Shown: positions 24,051 through 37,900 of the stretch, one piece after another | Position numbering within the stretch: position 1 is the first letter of the stretch | How the letters are laid out: each line of letters begins with the position of its first letter | Source: Adineta ricciae | Lineage: Eukaryota; Rotifera; Eurotatoria; Adinetida; Adinetidae | Direction: 5' to 3' | DNA: 64,000 bases | NCBI GenBank assembly: GCA_905250025.1 | Contig: CAJNOJ010000135.1 | Coordinates: 186,001 to 250,000, forward strand | Notes under the pieces: generated by a model | The model's database searches: none | The model's input: the letters and a program-made list of their open reading frames with translations, nothing else | What the model was told of the DNA's origin: nothing | Translations under genes and position numbers: made by a program

Positions 24051-27000
24051 TTATGTTATCTCATGTTCTAGATGTGAAAGTATAGATAAATGATCAATCT
24101 CTCCGTCTGCAGAGACCGATGGTTTACTATACAAAAAAATAAAATTGTTTTCACCATGATCATCAAGGCAAAAATTCTTTTCAATCGGTTGACAATCATC
24201 ATCATCATCATCATCGAAATAATCAATTCGATTCAAATCATGAAGGTTTGTTGGCAAATTCTTTTCATTGATTAAATAAATTAAATGACGATATTCTTCG
24301 ATTTGTTCATTCGATCGATTTAATTCATCACGAAGTCTAAAGACAAAGCGATTAACGTTGAGAAACAAAAATGTTAAAAAAGAACAAAACATGCAAATTA
24401 ACGAAAAACACAACATTAATGAAAAACATGCAATTGAAAGTGTAAACCCACCTGATTGTTAAACAACTGTCTCATGTGAGCAGAGCCTGAGAGGAGAAAG
24501 AGGAAAATCATGCGAAATTATTCAAGATTAGAATAAAGAAACTAAAGTTTTATTTTTTTCCCCAATGAACCAAATTCATCTAAGTTCGTTTTAACTTACC
24601 GTTCAGCTTGTTTCTCACATTCCATTCGACGACATTTCTCTTCTTGATATAAATTCAACATTGGTGAACGTTGAGGAAGCATTAAATCCTAAAAATCAAC
24701 AAAGCCCACAATGTGTGTCGTGTTCTTTAAATGAAAATTACTTTATTTGATGAACTATGACTCAATGCTTTGATTCCCATTTTCGGTGGTGGTGGTGGTT
24801 GGGATGAGAAATGTGTCGGTCGTTTTGTTATACCATTGAGTTCATCATTGGTTTTCACACAATAATAAGTTGGTGAATTTTTGCTCGTCATCGGTGTTGA
24901 TATGTTTGATGAGGCTAAACTTTGTGTACTTCGTGTCATGTAACTATTATTTAAAACAAACAATGGTTGTTGTTGTTGTTGTAGAGATTGTCGACTAGTT
25001 GAATGAGCTAAAGGTTGATGATGAGAAGAGTTGGGCTCTGGAAGAGATTCAATGCAAAGATTGTTGACGAAATAAAGTGCTTTTGTTGGATCTGGTTGAG
25101 ATTGATTGAGATGTTTTGAATGAGGAGTTCGTTCGTCATCATCATCATCATCATCGGATAGATCACTTGGAAGATGTTCATCTCGTTTTGATAATTGATG
25201 ATTGAAAAGAGGATTTTTGAAAGACAATGGTGTACGAAGATTTTCTTTATTGAGATTTTCAACAGTTGTTATCGTTGGAGATGTTGATATCGAATGATAA
25301 CCTTGAGATGAACCATTTGTCGTACCTGTACCTGTTAATGATAAAGAGATTTGACTACCATATGGAGATGAACGATGATCGAGAAATTGTTTATCTGAAC
25401 GAGTGGAATATTGATCGGAAGAAGTTGAATGATGGTAAATATGATGATGATGATGATGTAAATGAATTTGTGTACCATTGTTTGTTGTTGATGATGATGA
25501 TGAATAGAAGAGTTTGATATTTGTTAATTCGTGAAGAACGTATTCTAATTCGTTTAATGTTCGACGAGTAGATAAATCGATTTGTTCGAATAGATCAGCA
25601 AGTGTTGAGTGAAGAATTGAGTATTCTCGACCTAAATCGATATCACATTTATCGTCGTGAGAAATATTATTCAGATGAGATGAACGTGGTTCGTCATAAT
25701 CGTGATCGATTGTCTAAAGACTGAAAATAAGTTTAAGGACAATACGAAGAAATCGAAACTTACGGAGATATTCGCTAAAAATCGTCGCATGTTGTCTGAT
25801 TCTTTTCCAACAAAATCATTCATGAATTTCATATACGATTCTTTCGGACCAAATCTTTCAAACGAAACAAATGACAAAGAATTTTGAATGAAAAGAAACT
25901 TACTTGGAGAAATTGGCTAAAGTTTGCAATGTTTTCGCGATTAACGTTAATTTTCTCGAAGATTTTTCATTTGGATATTCTATTTCAAAGAAATTGATTT
26001 CTTTTTCATTCGAAAACACTTTCACTTACCTTGAGTTAAACCAAATAGATTTGGTGATAAGATTGCTGGACAAAGAAAACGAAGAAAAACCGAACCACTA
26101 ATCAAATTAAACATCGTTTCATCCGACGATGACAATTGACGAAGTTTCCAAAAGATTCGTTTTAATTCCCTAAAATATTCTCTATTCAATATCCATTATT
26201 TGTCAAAGTAACACGAACTTACTGAGGAAAAAGCAAATGTGATTGTTGAATTTCCAGCCAAATTTTTTCACATAATAATCTCAAGGTGATTTGATTACGT
26301 TCCAAATTTTGTACATTTGATACTCGACCTGGATCAACTTCTAAATCGATATCATTGGACGTTTTCGACGACACGATATCAGTGACGAATCGTGTTAAAG
26401 TTTCACGTAGATAAGTATCACCAATTAATTTCATATAAGCTTCCATAGATTTTGTCGCGATTGAATTACCGCGAAAGGTTAAAGTGTTATCAGGTGTCGA
26501 GAGGATTTCTGCTTGAACGATATCAACAAGAAATGAAGTGGAAAATGACAATGATTGAGCAATACGAGTTAATGATGTTGCTAAAATAAATAAACATTCA
26601 ATCAGAAGAGATGATTATCTTGAAATAACACTCGTCGCGTGACCCTCGACTCAATAATTAATGTTTTGGCAAAAGGATTACCAGTAGTGTCGAATGGGTT
26701 TATTTTCTTTAGTAACAAAGGTTAAATATGTATTCCTGGATAGAACAATCTTTTATTCGGATTCGTTAGATGCGATAATTGACTTAGCACTCATCAGATT
26801 TGTCAAGTTATTGAAACTTGTAAAAGTAAAAGAATTCGAAATCGACTTACCTATTTCGTCTTTATCTCGTAGACTAATATGTGGTTCCAAAATGCGAATT
26901 AATCGAAGATAATCTCGTCGAATATACTAAACAAATGCAAAGTTTTCTAAGAAAAAAACTTTTCCTCCAAAGTTTACTTCTTGTAGATGTGAATAGGATT

Positions 27001-30000
27001 CAATAGGCAAAATTTCAATGGCTTGATATTTTGCTTTGATTCGAATACTAAATGAACCATCTTGTAATCTTTGTGATTTGTCTTTTCCAGTTACAGTTGA
27101 ACCCGAAGGAATTTGTAATGGATACCATTGTTCAATGAATTGATTTCCTGTGATTGTTGATAAAGGAATATCAACATAACCGATTAAATCAATGTCGTGT
27201 CCATTGATTTGCTTTTGCTTTCGTCGTTCCGTTTCTCGATAAATTTTACAACGAAGTTTCGAACAACCTGAAATTTTGTTTTTCAAAACATAGAAACGAG
27301 AGCAATTCGTTGGATTTACCTTCTGGAATATCTTTGAAGGTAAAATTTTCTCCCCAGAAAAGAATCTCTCGTCGTTCTTTACTCGTCGTTTTGCCATAAA
27401 TATCATCATCGAGAAAGATTTTTACATAATATCTACGAAGAAGTGCGAAAAGACAGATAAATAAAAAAGAAATAGTTCTTATTCAACAAACTTTTTCTTC
27501 ATGGGTAAACCTTTTGCTTCTAAAATCCAAATATCTAATGAATTGTCGGTTCTTAAGCCACGTAATTTTGTCATTGTATCCAGCGATGTTTGTCGCAGAT
27601 TATTAACCACTAAGGAACATTCCGGTGAATATTGTTTTGAACGTAAATAATAATTTCTCTTTTCATTTTTATTTCGAATTTCAATACATTGATAAGATGG
27701 AAAATGTTCATCATTATGTTCATATGAACTTGGTAAAATACTCGTATGTAAACGACGAATATGACAATTATCTAACATGATTTGATTAGGAATTGTTGTT
27801 GACACAGATCCTAAGGAATTATTAGCAGATGAACCATTGAGAACAAAAAGAGATTCATGGGAACGAGATCGATTTGTTGGAATGTTACTAAAAGAAAGAG
27901 AAATGAAACGACAAAGAAATGTTAAAATGATTATTTACTGAAGAGATGGAGATGTCTGTGGATTAATTGGGGTTATTAATGGTTGTTGAAGACGTTTTTG
28001 TCGTTCGAGTTTCGTGACACTTTTTGTACGTTTTAATGAGTCAAGATTGATATTTGGTGATGGTAATGATGTTTGATTTTGACTGGATTTATTATGAGTT
28101 GACGAACGACCGAAAAAATACGAAAATTTCGTTTTCGATTGTCGAGTCGAAGCCGTGGTTATGTTTGTTGTAGATAAACGATCAGACAAAGAATCTAAAC
28201 ATATTCGAATATCAAATCGAAATTTTCGACGAGATAAACAAAAAAAAAAAGAGAGCGACCCTGGCAGGAGTTGAACCTGCAATCTTCCGATCCGAAGTCG
28301 GACGCCTTAGCCATTAGGCCACAAGGCCGACATGAATGATAGAAAAAGAAATCAACTTATGAATAAACAGTGAACATATTCAAAGGAAAGAAAAATATAT
28401 AGGGCAAAAAAAAAAGAAACGCGACCCTGGCAGGATTCGAACCTGCAATCTTCTGATCCGAAGTCAGACGCCTTAGCCATTAGGCCACAAGGCCGGTGTT
28501 ATACATAAGAATAAATGTAGAAATCATCTCGAAAAATTCTCTCCAAATGATTTAAAAATAAAAATTGTCTTTTGTTATTTAAATGCGTTGATACTTTTCT
28601 CAATGAAATGCAGTATCAAATGACTGATTAACATAGGTCATTTGATGAACTTCTCAACTAACGCTAATCTTTTCCTCGAAAAAGAAATCGGATTAATGCG
28701 AAGAGAAAACGAAACAAGTGAGTCTTTACTACCTTGATTGACGAAATCAAATAAGAATAAGGTGAAAAATGAATGTAGATTTACCTTGAACGAGCATTTG
28801 TTCACCTTCTTTAGTCATTTGTTAAAGAGTTAAAAAGACACGAATGTGACAAATAGTCTTTGTTAAAGGTGTGTCATTTCTTATCAAGAGCGGAAGTTCA
28901 AATGTACAGAAGAAAACGCCTTCGATCTATCCTTTCGATATTGAAATCAAACGAACCTTGATCATCATCAATATTAAGATCAAATTCTTCTTCTTCTATA
29001 ATTGACACTCGTTGGTGATAAATCGATGTTGAAAAAGAGAGTTTCTCATTAGGATTTGTCGATGATATCATCAATTGATGATTCGATGACCATTTCTTAA
29101 ATAAATGTCGCATTTTATCGAATTTTTTATTGTTGGACAACAATAGCGCATTGAACAATCGATCGTATCTCGATGTTTTTTCTTCTTCTTTAATACAAAT
29201 CGAGACAATACGAGGGAGAGTGCGAATAAATATTCTTTTTTTCTGTTCTTCTCTCGATATGGTGGCTGTACAGTAATTGAAATGTAATCGGAACCGATCT
29301 GTAACATCGAACAATTATTATTACACATATAGGCACGCGTATGTGCATACACACACACGCCGATGGGCTCCTAGTGGTTATCATTCGACGCATATTGCGA
29401 GTCGGTCGTCGTTTTTCTTCTTCTTCTCTCATTTTTTTTCTTTTTCTAGACGACCATATATTTAGATATGTATGTTTGGATAGACAAGTGGGATGAAATG
29501 CGGAACGATGTTGTCTCTATCGAGAAAGAAGAAAGAGAAAGGATAATTTCTATTTAGATAACAGATGTTGAGATAGAAAAATATTGTTGAAATTGGTCGA
29601 ATTGATTTAGTTATTAATCAAATCAAAGGTTTCCAGTTCGAAACTCATATTCAGATTGCAATGATTCAAATATTCGAGTTCATGTCTGAGCTTGTATTTC
29701 ACGACGGAGTATGTCCTATATGACATATAAAACCCACCGTTCGTGGTACAAAGCGAAGGATCGATGACATGCCGAGAACGGTTTTATGAGCAATCTTTTC
29801 TTTTATGTCGTAAATCTTATCTAAGCAATGAACATCTTCGTGTGATATTTCTCATGTGTAAATTCTCTCACTTGTTATTTTCTCGTTCGCCTTGATCGGA
29901 TTATCAAATCTTTCGTTCGATATGAACAAGAAGGCTGATATCTTCAAAGGTCAGACTGATCATTAGATGGGATCTATTTTTATTAAAGTTTGCCTCATTA

Positions 30001-31195
30001 GTATCTTACCCGTGAATGATGCATTACGAATGGGATTCGATTGAATTGGATTATTATTCAATGGAGTTAACGTCGCTGTTTTATCCTCATTAGTTGTTGA
30101 TGAGGAAAAAATTGCCTTAGATAATGATGGTGACATATATTCTGATAATGATTGTAACATATAACTTGGCCGAAGAACGTTAACTGATGAGCGACCAACA
30201 GGATTATTTGTTAATACTGATGAAGCACAAAGTGATGATGATGAGGAAGATGATGTTGCTGATGATGATAACGAGATCATCTCGCTGTTTAAATCAACGA
30301 TCGGTGCTTGTTTTATTGATCGAACACACTAAAAAGTATTATTTGATAATTTAGAGGGAAAAAAAGTAGAAAGAAAAGGTCAACTCGTTCATCTGTTTTT
30401 AAAAGAATTCTCTCGCTCTCCCCTTTTTTTTCGATTTCGTAATCATCAAACAAATAAAAAAGAAAATGAACGGAAGTTCAGATCGATTTAGTTTCTGTCC
30501 ATTATTTTTCTTTCTCTCCCCTGTTCTTTTATTGAGCAGTTCAATTTACCATTTGGTACTCATTCCAATCGTGCGCAGATATACAAATGAATAGAAGAAG
30601 AAGAAGAACAAGAAGAAATAGAAGAAAAGAAACGGTTCCATCATAGAACACATACGAGCAAACATTCTATTTGTGTGTGCCTATGTCTCCCACGCACTTA
30701 CGCATGTGCAAACTGCTTGATGCGATGATATGTAGCATAGCACACGGATGAAATATCGACATCAGTTGATGGACATACATAACAGAGGAAAAAAGAATTT
30801 CGGGAAGGTCAATTTACTCGTACTAGTTAGTTGATGAGCTCAGTCAGTCATTCAATGCTTATCCAAATAACCAGGGAAGAAAATTATTCTTACGTCATTG
30901 GAATAAAATGTCAATGTACGTTTACTGCGGTCGAATTCCACGTATTTTCGAATCCAATTGCGTTCATCATCGAGATTATCTAAGAAAAGTGCGAGAAAAA
31001 GATCATGAATGGTTTTTCTCCAGGAATCGACTTACTGGAAACATCGAACCAGGCATAAATGTGTTGAGATGAATCATTCTTCATTGTTTGCTTTATCAAT
31101 CGAGATCGATTAGAACGAATAAAACATATCTGACGTGATTTGGATGGAAGAAGGGAATTTGAAGATCCCAAAAAACCGAAAATGAAGACAAACAA
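24051..31195 (-). CDS. SynGAP/DAB2IP/RASAL2-type Ras GTPase-activating protein
   Basis: The protein stimulates GTP hydrolysis by Ras at membranes. N-terminal exons (31035-31195 region, 30894-30980, 30010-30328) encode the start of a PH domain ([29 protein letters not shown]). Exon 27939-28194 has the family's basic linker [13 protein letters not shown]. The second half of the PH follows (27479-27805), then the C2 domain (27409-26927, [17 protein letters not shown]). The GAP domain spans about 26640-25670. It has the arginine finger in [20 protein letters not shown], then [16 protein letters not shown], then [12 protein letters not shown]. The C-terminus is disordered, Ser- and Gln-rich with His/Asp runs, and ends in a coiled coil ([20 protein letters not shown]) at TAA 24051-24053. 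Several alternative first exons join with the same phase. The 5' end is uncertain; no ATG begins the outermost exon, so another exon may lie near 31200. Confidence 0.88.
28256..28328 (-). tRNA. tRNA-Arg (anticodon TCG), copy 1
   Basis: A 73-nt cloverleaf on the minus strand. Acceptor GGCCTTG pairs with CAGGGTC (one G-U and one U-G). The D-loop is TAATGGCTAAGG, the anticodon stem TCCGA/TCGGA encloses CTTCGGA with anticodon TCG, and the T arm is GCAGGTTCAACTCCTGC. The discriminator is G. An A-run on the plus strand at 28241-28250 provides the Pol III T-terminator. The gene lies within an intron of the RasGAP gene in the same orientation. Confidence 0.95.
28422..28494 (-). tRNA. tRNA-Arg (anticodon TCG), copy 2
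   Basis: A 73-nt cloverleaf nearly identical to copy 1, about 93 nt away. The anticodon stem is TCTGA/TCAGA, a compensated pair change relative to copy 1 (TCCGA/TCGGA), around the same CTTCGGA loop. The T-loop is TTCGAAT, closer to consensus than copy 1. A T-run on the minus strand (plus 28406-28415) is the terminator. It lies in the same RasGAP intron. Confidence 0.96.
28785..28818 (-). other. Candidate alternative first coding exon of RasGAP (short)
   Basis: ATG begins [11 protein letters not shown], preceded by an in-frame TAA two codons upstream, so this would be a true start. The donor (CAAG|GTAAAT) leaves phase 1 and joins the common exon at 28194 as GAT (Asp), keeping the frame. It would produce a RasGAP without the N-terminal PH part. 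Confidence 0.55.
28957..29113 (-). other. Candidate alternative first coding exon of RasGAP (acidic)
   Basis: Reads [17 protein letters not shown] and then an acidic stretch [15 protein letters not shown]. It ends with a donor (CAAG|GTTCGT) in the same phase 1 as the other first exons, so it can also splice to 28194. The start is inferred; the frame is open further upstream. Confidence 0.45.
29114..30009. other. Large RasGAP intron / possible internal promoter region
   Basis: About 0.9 kb between the PH-encoding exons and the alternative first exons. It contains CA/CG-rich simple sequence near 29345-29365 and pyrimidine runs. No coding motif is recognised. Confidence 0.35.
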
Positions 31196-31925
31196 CGAAT
31201 GAAAAGAGATTACATATCTACAAAAGTGTCGTGAAACGAAAAAGTTATCGATTTATGCGAAGTATGTGTCAATATGTAATCGATATGCCTGTCACTTGAA
31301 TCAAATGATTCTCTTTCTCTTCATTCTGATTTCCACATAATAAACAAAGAGAAAAAAAAACGTCATAGTTAAGAAATGAAAAGCAAACATTTAATGAAAA
31401 AACGCAATTTTATGTTAATAAAAGTTTTTTTCAAACTTCAAATATTGGTAAAGTTACGTGTTTTCTTTTTTCTTAACTAAATAGAAAGGAAATATTTGGA
31501 CAATATTAATGCTTGGTTGATCAGAGGCAAGAAAAACCTAAATACACATCGAACTAATTTGATTCATTGGGCATAGAAGAGAAAGAAATGCAGACAGTCA
31601 TCAACGTTCTGTGTTCTGTTTTTTCTTTTCTTTTTTTGTATATGTACAAGCCTGTTTATTTATTCTGTTTTTTATTTGTCTTGAACAGACCAATTGAAAA
31701 CGAGATGAAAACCTTCGAAAGATAAATTCATTTTCCAAATCGAAATCAATTCGATAAAAAAACGAACTTTGCGGACATTTTCTTAGAAAAGAAATTCGAA
31801 TTGTGTCACATGATGTCGCTAGTAGTTATGTGAGAAAGGATCGGATACGTAATGCTGGTTTTTACCGAAAGATTTCGTTTGGATGAAAGAGAATTCATTT
31901 AGTAGAAAAACGTCTTTCGATAGAA
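31196..31925. promoter_or_regulatory. Divergent intergenic region between RasGAP (-) and midasin (+)
   Basis: About 0.73 kb between two head-to-head genes, so it probably carries both promoters (inference). AT-rich with T and A runs. No specific element is recognised. Confidence 0.4.
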
Positions 31926-34900
31926 ATGGATATTGATTGTGAACATCATCGAATTTTACTTTCAATTATTCAGCAGATTCCTGATTTGAATGAAGATATA
32001 CAACCATTTCTTCAAACGGTAAAACATCACGCTAATGTTCATTGAGAAATCTTTGAGCTTTTTAGGAGAAATGGTCTCGCGATAAACGACATTTGTTGAT
32101 TAATCTTCTTGTTCAACGATTGTTGCAAAGTGATTCGTTAACATCGACGTTTTGTGAACATGTTCAAAGATTATTTCCGAAATATTTCGTTGCATTTATT
32201 CATCGACTTTATACTGCGGTGAATTTTTCCAATAAAGTCACAAATCACGTCTCAATCAAACAGAGATTTCTGGTTTTACTTTCTCAAATTCTCCAAACGT
32301 ATCCTTCACTACACACGTAAGGCATTCATTTCTCCTCTTCTTCATTGAATGTCTATCGAATAGAATAACGGAAAACCATCTTCTCTCCGTTGACACCTCG
32401 TTAATCGATTGGAAACAAGAAAGTCCAAAGAAAAAGTCGAAATACGTAAGTTTCACTCGAAATTCTTCACTTCATCCATTTACCTTTTGCCATTAGAGAA
32501 TTGATCATATAAACGATGATGTTTACTTACTTCTTGCTACACTTCGTTTGTTGTTATTACCGAATTCTAAAGTTCAGTTCATGCATTCATGGAAATGGAA
32601 TTCACTCATTTATTTGTTAACAAATCACGAGGATGAAAACATCAAATGGTTTGTTGAATGAACTTCAAATGAAGATTTTTTTGTGAAGAGAAATCTGTTT
32701 AGGTTGGCATTTCTTTGCTTATCAATTGTGTTTAATATATCAATGAATCAACAAGATACCTATCGACCTGCTGTTTCCAATCAAACGATATTTAGGTGAT
32801 TGTCCGTGTGCTTTTCTTCACAATTAACGAGAGATTAAAAGATTTTGTTGGCTAATTGTATGGAATAACGAAATCGAAACTGACTATTTTGTTTTATTTA
32901 GAATCAATGATTTACTGAATTCGAAATATTCGCATTCATTTTCAACATTTTCATGTGATAGATTATTTTTGGATGATGATTTCAAAAAGCGCACCGTATT
33001 CATCGGTGGTATTCCTCTCGCCAAATCTAATCCGAATAAAAATTCAAACGAAATTGTCGCAACTCCAACATCAATTCAATTGTCTCATACTTCAACTATC
33101 GATAAATGCTTACGTGAAATTGCCTTGAGTATCTCACTTGCCTGGACGACGTTGATCTACAGTTCGATTAGTAATGGGAAAACATTAATTGTCGAGTATA
33201 TTGCCGAACAAGTTGGAAAACGATTAATCAAAATTCAATGTTCAGATCATATGGATAGTAAAGTAAGGAATCTATTGGAAGATAATCGATCGATCGTTTG
33301 GTTTGAATAGGTTTTGTTAGGGACGTATCAATGTACGGATAAACCGGGGGAATTTTTGTGGACATCTGGTTTACTCGTTGAGGTAAGGAATGACCTGAAG
33401 AGAAAAGGAAGACATTTGGGTTTGTGAGGAATGTTTAGGCAACATCAGAAGGTCATTGGTTGTTAATGGAAGATATTGATGCGGCGAGTTCAGATGTGTT
33501 ATCGACAATAAAGAGCTTGATTGAAATGAAAACTATTGGACACGGAGCGATTTCACCTGAATTTCGATTGTTTTTGACACAACGGTTTGGAGAGTAGTTG
33601 AAGATCTTTCGATGATTGATTTTGTGACTTTTTAGTGATACGGGTATCCCTGTGCAATCGAATGAACTAATTCATTTGTTGAAAAGTGTGTTTTGTGTTG
33701 TGATTCCGTCGTATCCTGATTCGGAAATCATTCAGGTAGAATTTCTTGAGAGAGAATCTCAGGAAAAACTTGTTTTGATTTAGATTATGGAAAATCTTCC
33801 AATATGGAATAATGATTTACAATTATTTCAATTAAAAATCTTTCAGCTGTACCAATCGTTCCAAAACATCAAAGGATCGATTCATACACGTTTAGTTACT
33901 TTACGGTAAATATCGACAATGTGAAAAACGATGGATCGTCCAGATTTATTTCTAGAGATTTACTGAAATGTTGTCGACGACTATCGAGTTTATCATTATC
34001 ATTGTCTGTTCATCGACAAATGGCTTTTTATGATGTATTAGATTGTTTTGCATCGTTTTTGACCAAAGCAAATCGTTTAGGACACATTCAATCCATAGGA
34101 GCTTTATTCAATATGAATAATCAGGAGGTAAAACAAATGAAAACGAAGATTTGCTCTTAAGATAATTTTTCAGGCGGAATTTTATGCATTAAAATCAATT
34201 GCAGAACTCGATGATCGTGATCCGCAGTTTTTCTTAGTTGGAAACGTCAAATTAGAAGTTCAAAAGAAGTGAGAAAATGGCAATTAAAGTGAATTTCACT
34301 TTTCAAAACGATTTTCTATTAGAAACACGTCCGTCCAACAACAACAACCACATTATTGTTTTGCCAAAACGCGAACTGCAATGTTTACTCTCGAACGCAT
34401 TGCCCGTTGCGTTCAAATGAACGAACCTGTGTTACTCTGTGGTGAAACCGGTAAGACATTTCTTTCGAATATTCTCTTTTAAATCATTGATTTTTGTCAT
34501 CCAGGTTGTGGAAAAACAACATTAGTTCAATATTTAGCTCAAAAAACTGGAAATCGTCTTCATGTGATCAATCTTAGTCAACAAAGTGATGCCGTAGATT
34601 TACTCGGTGGTTATAAACCATTCGATTCATTGTTGTTATTGAAGCAAATCTATCGAGATTTTACCATCGAACAAACAACGAATGATTATATTGAAGAAAT
34701 TCAAGTAAAACGAAAATTTCCAACTTCTTTTTTTAAAGAAAACTTCTGTTTGTGAAACGTAGAAATCAATTCAATCGAAACGGTACAAAGAAGCGATCAA
34801 ATCCATGATGAAATATACGGATAAAGCATCGCCATTGAGAACACAATTGATCAAATTAAGAGATTCGTTTAAAGTCAAGTCGAAATCTTCGTTGATCTTT

Positions 34901-37900
34901 CGATTTGTCGAAGTAAAGTTCAAATAAAGAAAGAAATTTTCATTTCTTGTTGGTTTAGGGTTCTTTGGTTCAAGCGTTACGAAATGGAGACTGGATTTTA
35001 CTAGATGAAATCAATTTAGCTTCGTCGGAAACACTTCAATTACTCAGTGGAATCTTAGAAAGTGAACATGGAACCATATGGCTTGCAGAACGAGGGTAAG
35101 AAGAACCGAACGGGCATTGTTTTCTTTTGTATTAAAAATCATCGGACTTTTAGTGATAAACAACCAATTGTTCGTCATCCGAATTTTCGTTTATTTGGTT
35201 GTATGAATCCCGCATCTGATGTTGGTAAACGAGACATTCCCATTGGTATTCGAAATCGGTAAGTTTGCATTTGATATGTGAACATTAATTGAAATAACTT
35301 TCTTGTGTTAGTTTTACTGAATTATTTGTTGACGAATGTGAAGATCGATCGGAATATACGATTATTGTTGATAAATATCTCAATCAAACCAATATTCCTA
35401 AGGAATATATCGATCGGATTGTCACGTTTTATATTGATATTCAAATGAAAGTCAAGAATTTCTTCTTAACTTCATCATCAACATCAAACAATCGAATCGC
35501 AGTGACTTATAGGTTAGACAAAACAGGATTTTATTTTTGAAAAATTTTCTATTTCTTCCGCGATTTTAGTTTAAGAACATTGTGTCGAGCATTGAGATAT
35601 ATCGCCACGACAAACTGGTCGGGAAAATCCTACACTCGAGCTTTATATGAAGTAAAAATATTCCTCGTGAATATCCTGAATAAATTTTGATTATCTTAGG
35701 GATTTTGTCTAAGTTTCTTTAGTCAATTAGACCGATCGTATTACCATGAAGTACAAAAACTGATTCATCAGATTATTTTAAGTACGTTGATGGATTCAAC
35801 TCTTCAATCGAATGTTTCGTTGTGATGTTTAGAAGATAAATCATCGATTGAAAGTTTACTAAAAACCACTCAAATGGTTCTTTCTCATGACAATTCGAAA
35901 AAATACATCGAAATTGAAAAGTACTTCGTTCTCAAAGGTGATCAAACATCTTATCGTAACGAAAACTACATCTTCACTCGTACCGTCACCGAAAATCTCA
36001 TCAACATTATTCGCGTCCTTTCCGCGAAATCTTATCCAATTCTTCTCCAAGGTGAAACCTCCGTTGGTAAAACCTCTCTGATCCATTGGTTGGCCGCCGC
36101 AACCGGAAATAAATGTCTCCGAATCAACAATCACGAACACACTGATCTCTCCGAATATCTCGGCACCTACACATGTTCGTCAACAACGGGTCAATTGGTA
36201 TTTCAAGATGGTCCATTAATCAAAGCGATGCGTTTTGGATGGTGGATCATTCTTGATGAACTCAATTTAGCATCGAGTGATATCTTAGAAGCATTGAATC
36301 GTCTATTGGATGACAATCGACAATTATATCTAAGCGAAACGAATGAATTAATCAATGCGCACGAACGTTTTCAATTGTTTGCAACGCAAAATCCTGCTGG
36401 TGAACAATACGCGGGACGAAAACGTCTCTCCCGAGCATTTCGAAATCGATTTATCGAATTACATTTCGATAATTTGCCTCAAAATGAATTGGAAATTATC
36501 ATCGAAAAGAAATGTAAATTGCCGAAATCTTATTCGAAATTGTTGATTCAAACGATGATTGATCTACAGAAATATCGTTCGCAAAAAGGTGTTTTTTCCG
36601 GTAAATCGAGTTTAATCACTTTACGAGATTTATTCCGTTGGGCACAACGATATACAAAATATGAGAATCAATGTGAGAATTACAAACAATTCCTGGCGGA
36701 ACATGGATATCTGCTATTGGCGGGACGATCGAGAAATGTCGAAGATCGAAATTTCATTAAAAATGTCATTGAAAAGCATTTCTGTGAAAAGAAAACGACA
36801 GTTGATGAGAATGTTCTCTTCGGTGAAGAAGGAAGTCCGTTTTCCACCGGTGAAATATGGAAACGAATTCGAAATAATAACCATTTGAAACACATCGTCT
36901 GGACACAACCATTGAGACGGTTCGCAATTCTTTGTGCTCTGTGCGTCCAATTCGATGAACCGGCTTTGTTAGTCGGAGAAACTGGGTAAATGAAAAACTC
37001 ATCTCGCATAACTAATCATCACGGATTTCATTTGATAGATGCGGTAAAACGACAGTTTGTGAGATCTTAGCAGAAATTAATGGACAAAAACTGTCGACGG
37101 TCAATTGTCACACAACTACAGAAAGTGCGGACTTTCTCGGAAGTATTCGACCAGTTCGGCGACATGATCAAAATTCAAATTCGGATGAAAATCAAGGCTT
37201 ATTCGAATGGCAGGACGGAGCTTTGGTTTGTTCGATGAAAGATGGAGGTCTTTTTCTCATCGATGAAATCTCTTTGGCTGATGACAGTGTTCTCGAACGA
37301 TTGAATAGTGTTCTGGAACCGGAGAAGGAATTAGTCTTGGCAGAAAAAGGTTATAATAACGATGATCAACATATTGATATCATCAAAGCACATGAAAAGT
37401 TTCGTTTGGTCGCAACGATGAATCCTGGTGGAGATTTTGGCAAAAAAGAAGTGAGATTTTGTTTGCGAGTGAAAGAAAGTTATGTTTTTTTGTGCGTTTA
37501 GCTTTCACCAGCATTGAGAAATCGTTTTACGGAAATTTGGTGTACACCCAGTGAAACGATTGAAGATTTATATTCGATTATCATTCATAATTTAACATTC
37601 AATGATGAAAATCAACGTGAACAATGCACAAAATTGATGTGCGATTTCATTCAATACCTTCGAACAATTCAAACAACAAAACGGTATAGGAAATCCTATG
37701 AAAAATAAAACTTCAATTATTTGAATATTTTAGTATTTTAATAACTGTTCGAGATGTTCTTAGTTGGACATCATTTATCAATCTAAGTTCAAACCATTGG
37801 CAGTTCTCTTACAAACACGGTGCGTATTTAGTTTTCATTGACGCAATGGATTCTTCATCAATCTTAAAACAACAAACCATTGAATTTCTCACTAATCAAC

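Noticed and set aside
29190-29465. Short frames with Arg/Thr and His/Thr runs in the RasGAP intron
   Set aside because: They follow CA/CG simple repeats and have no splice partners.
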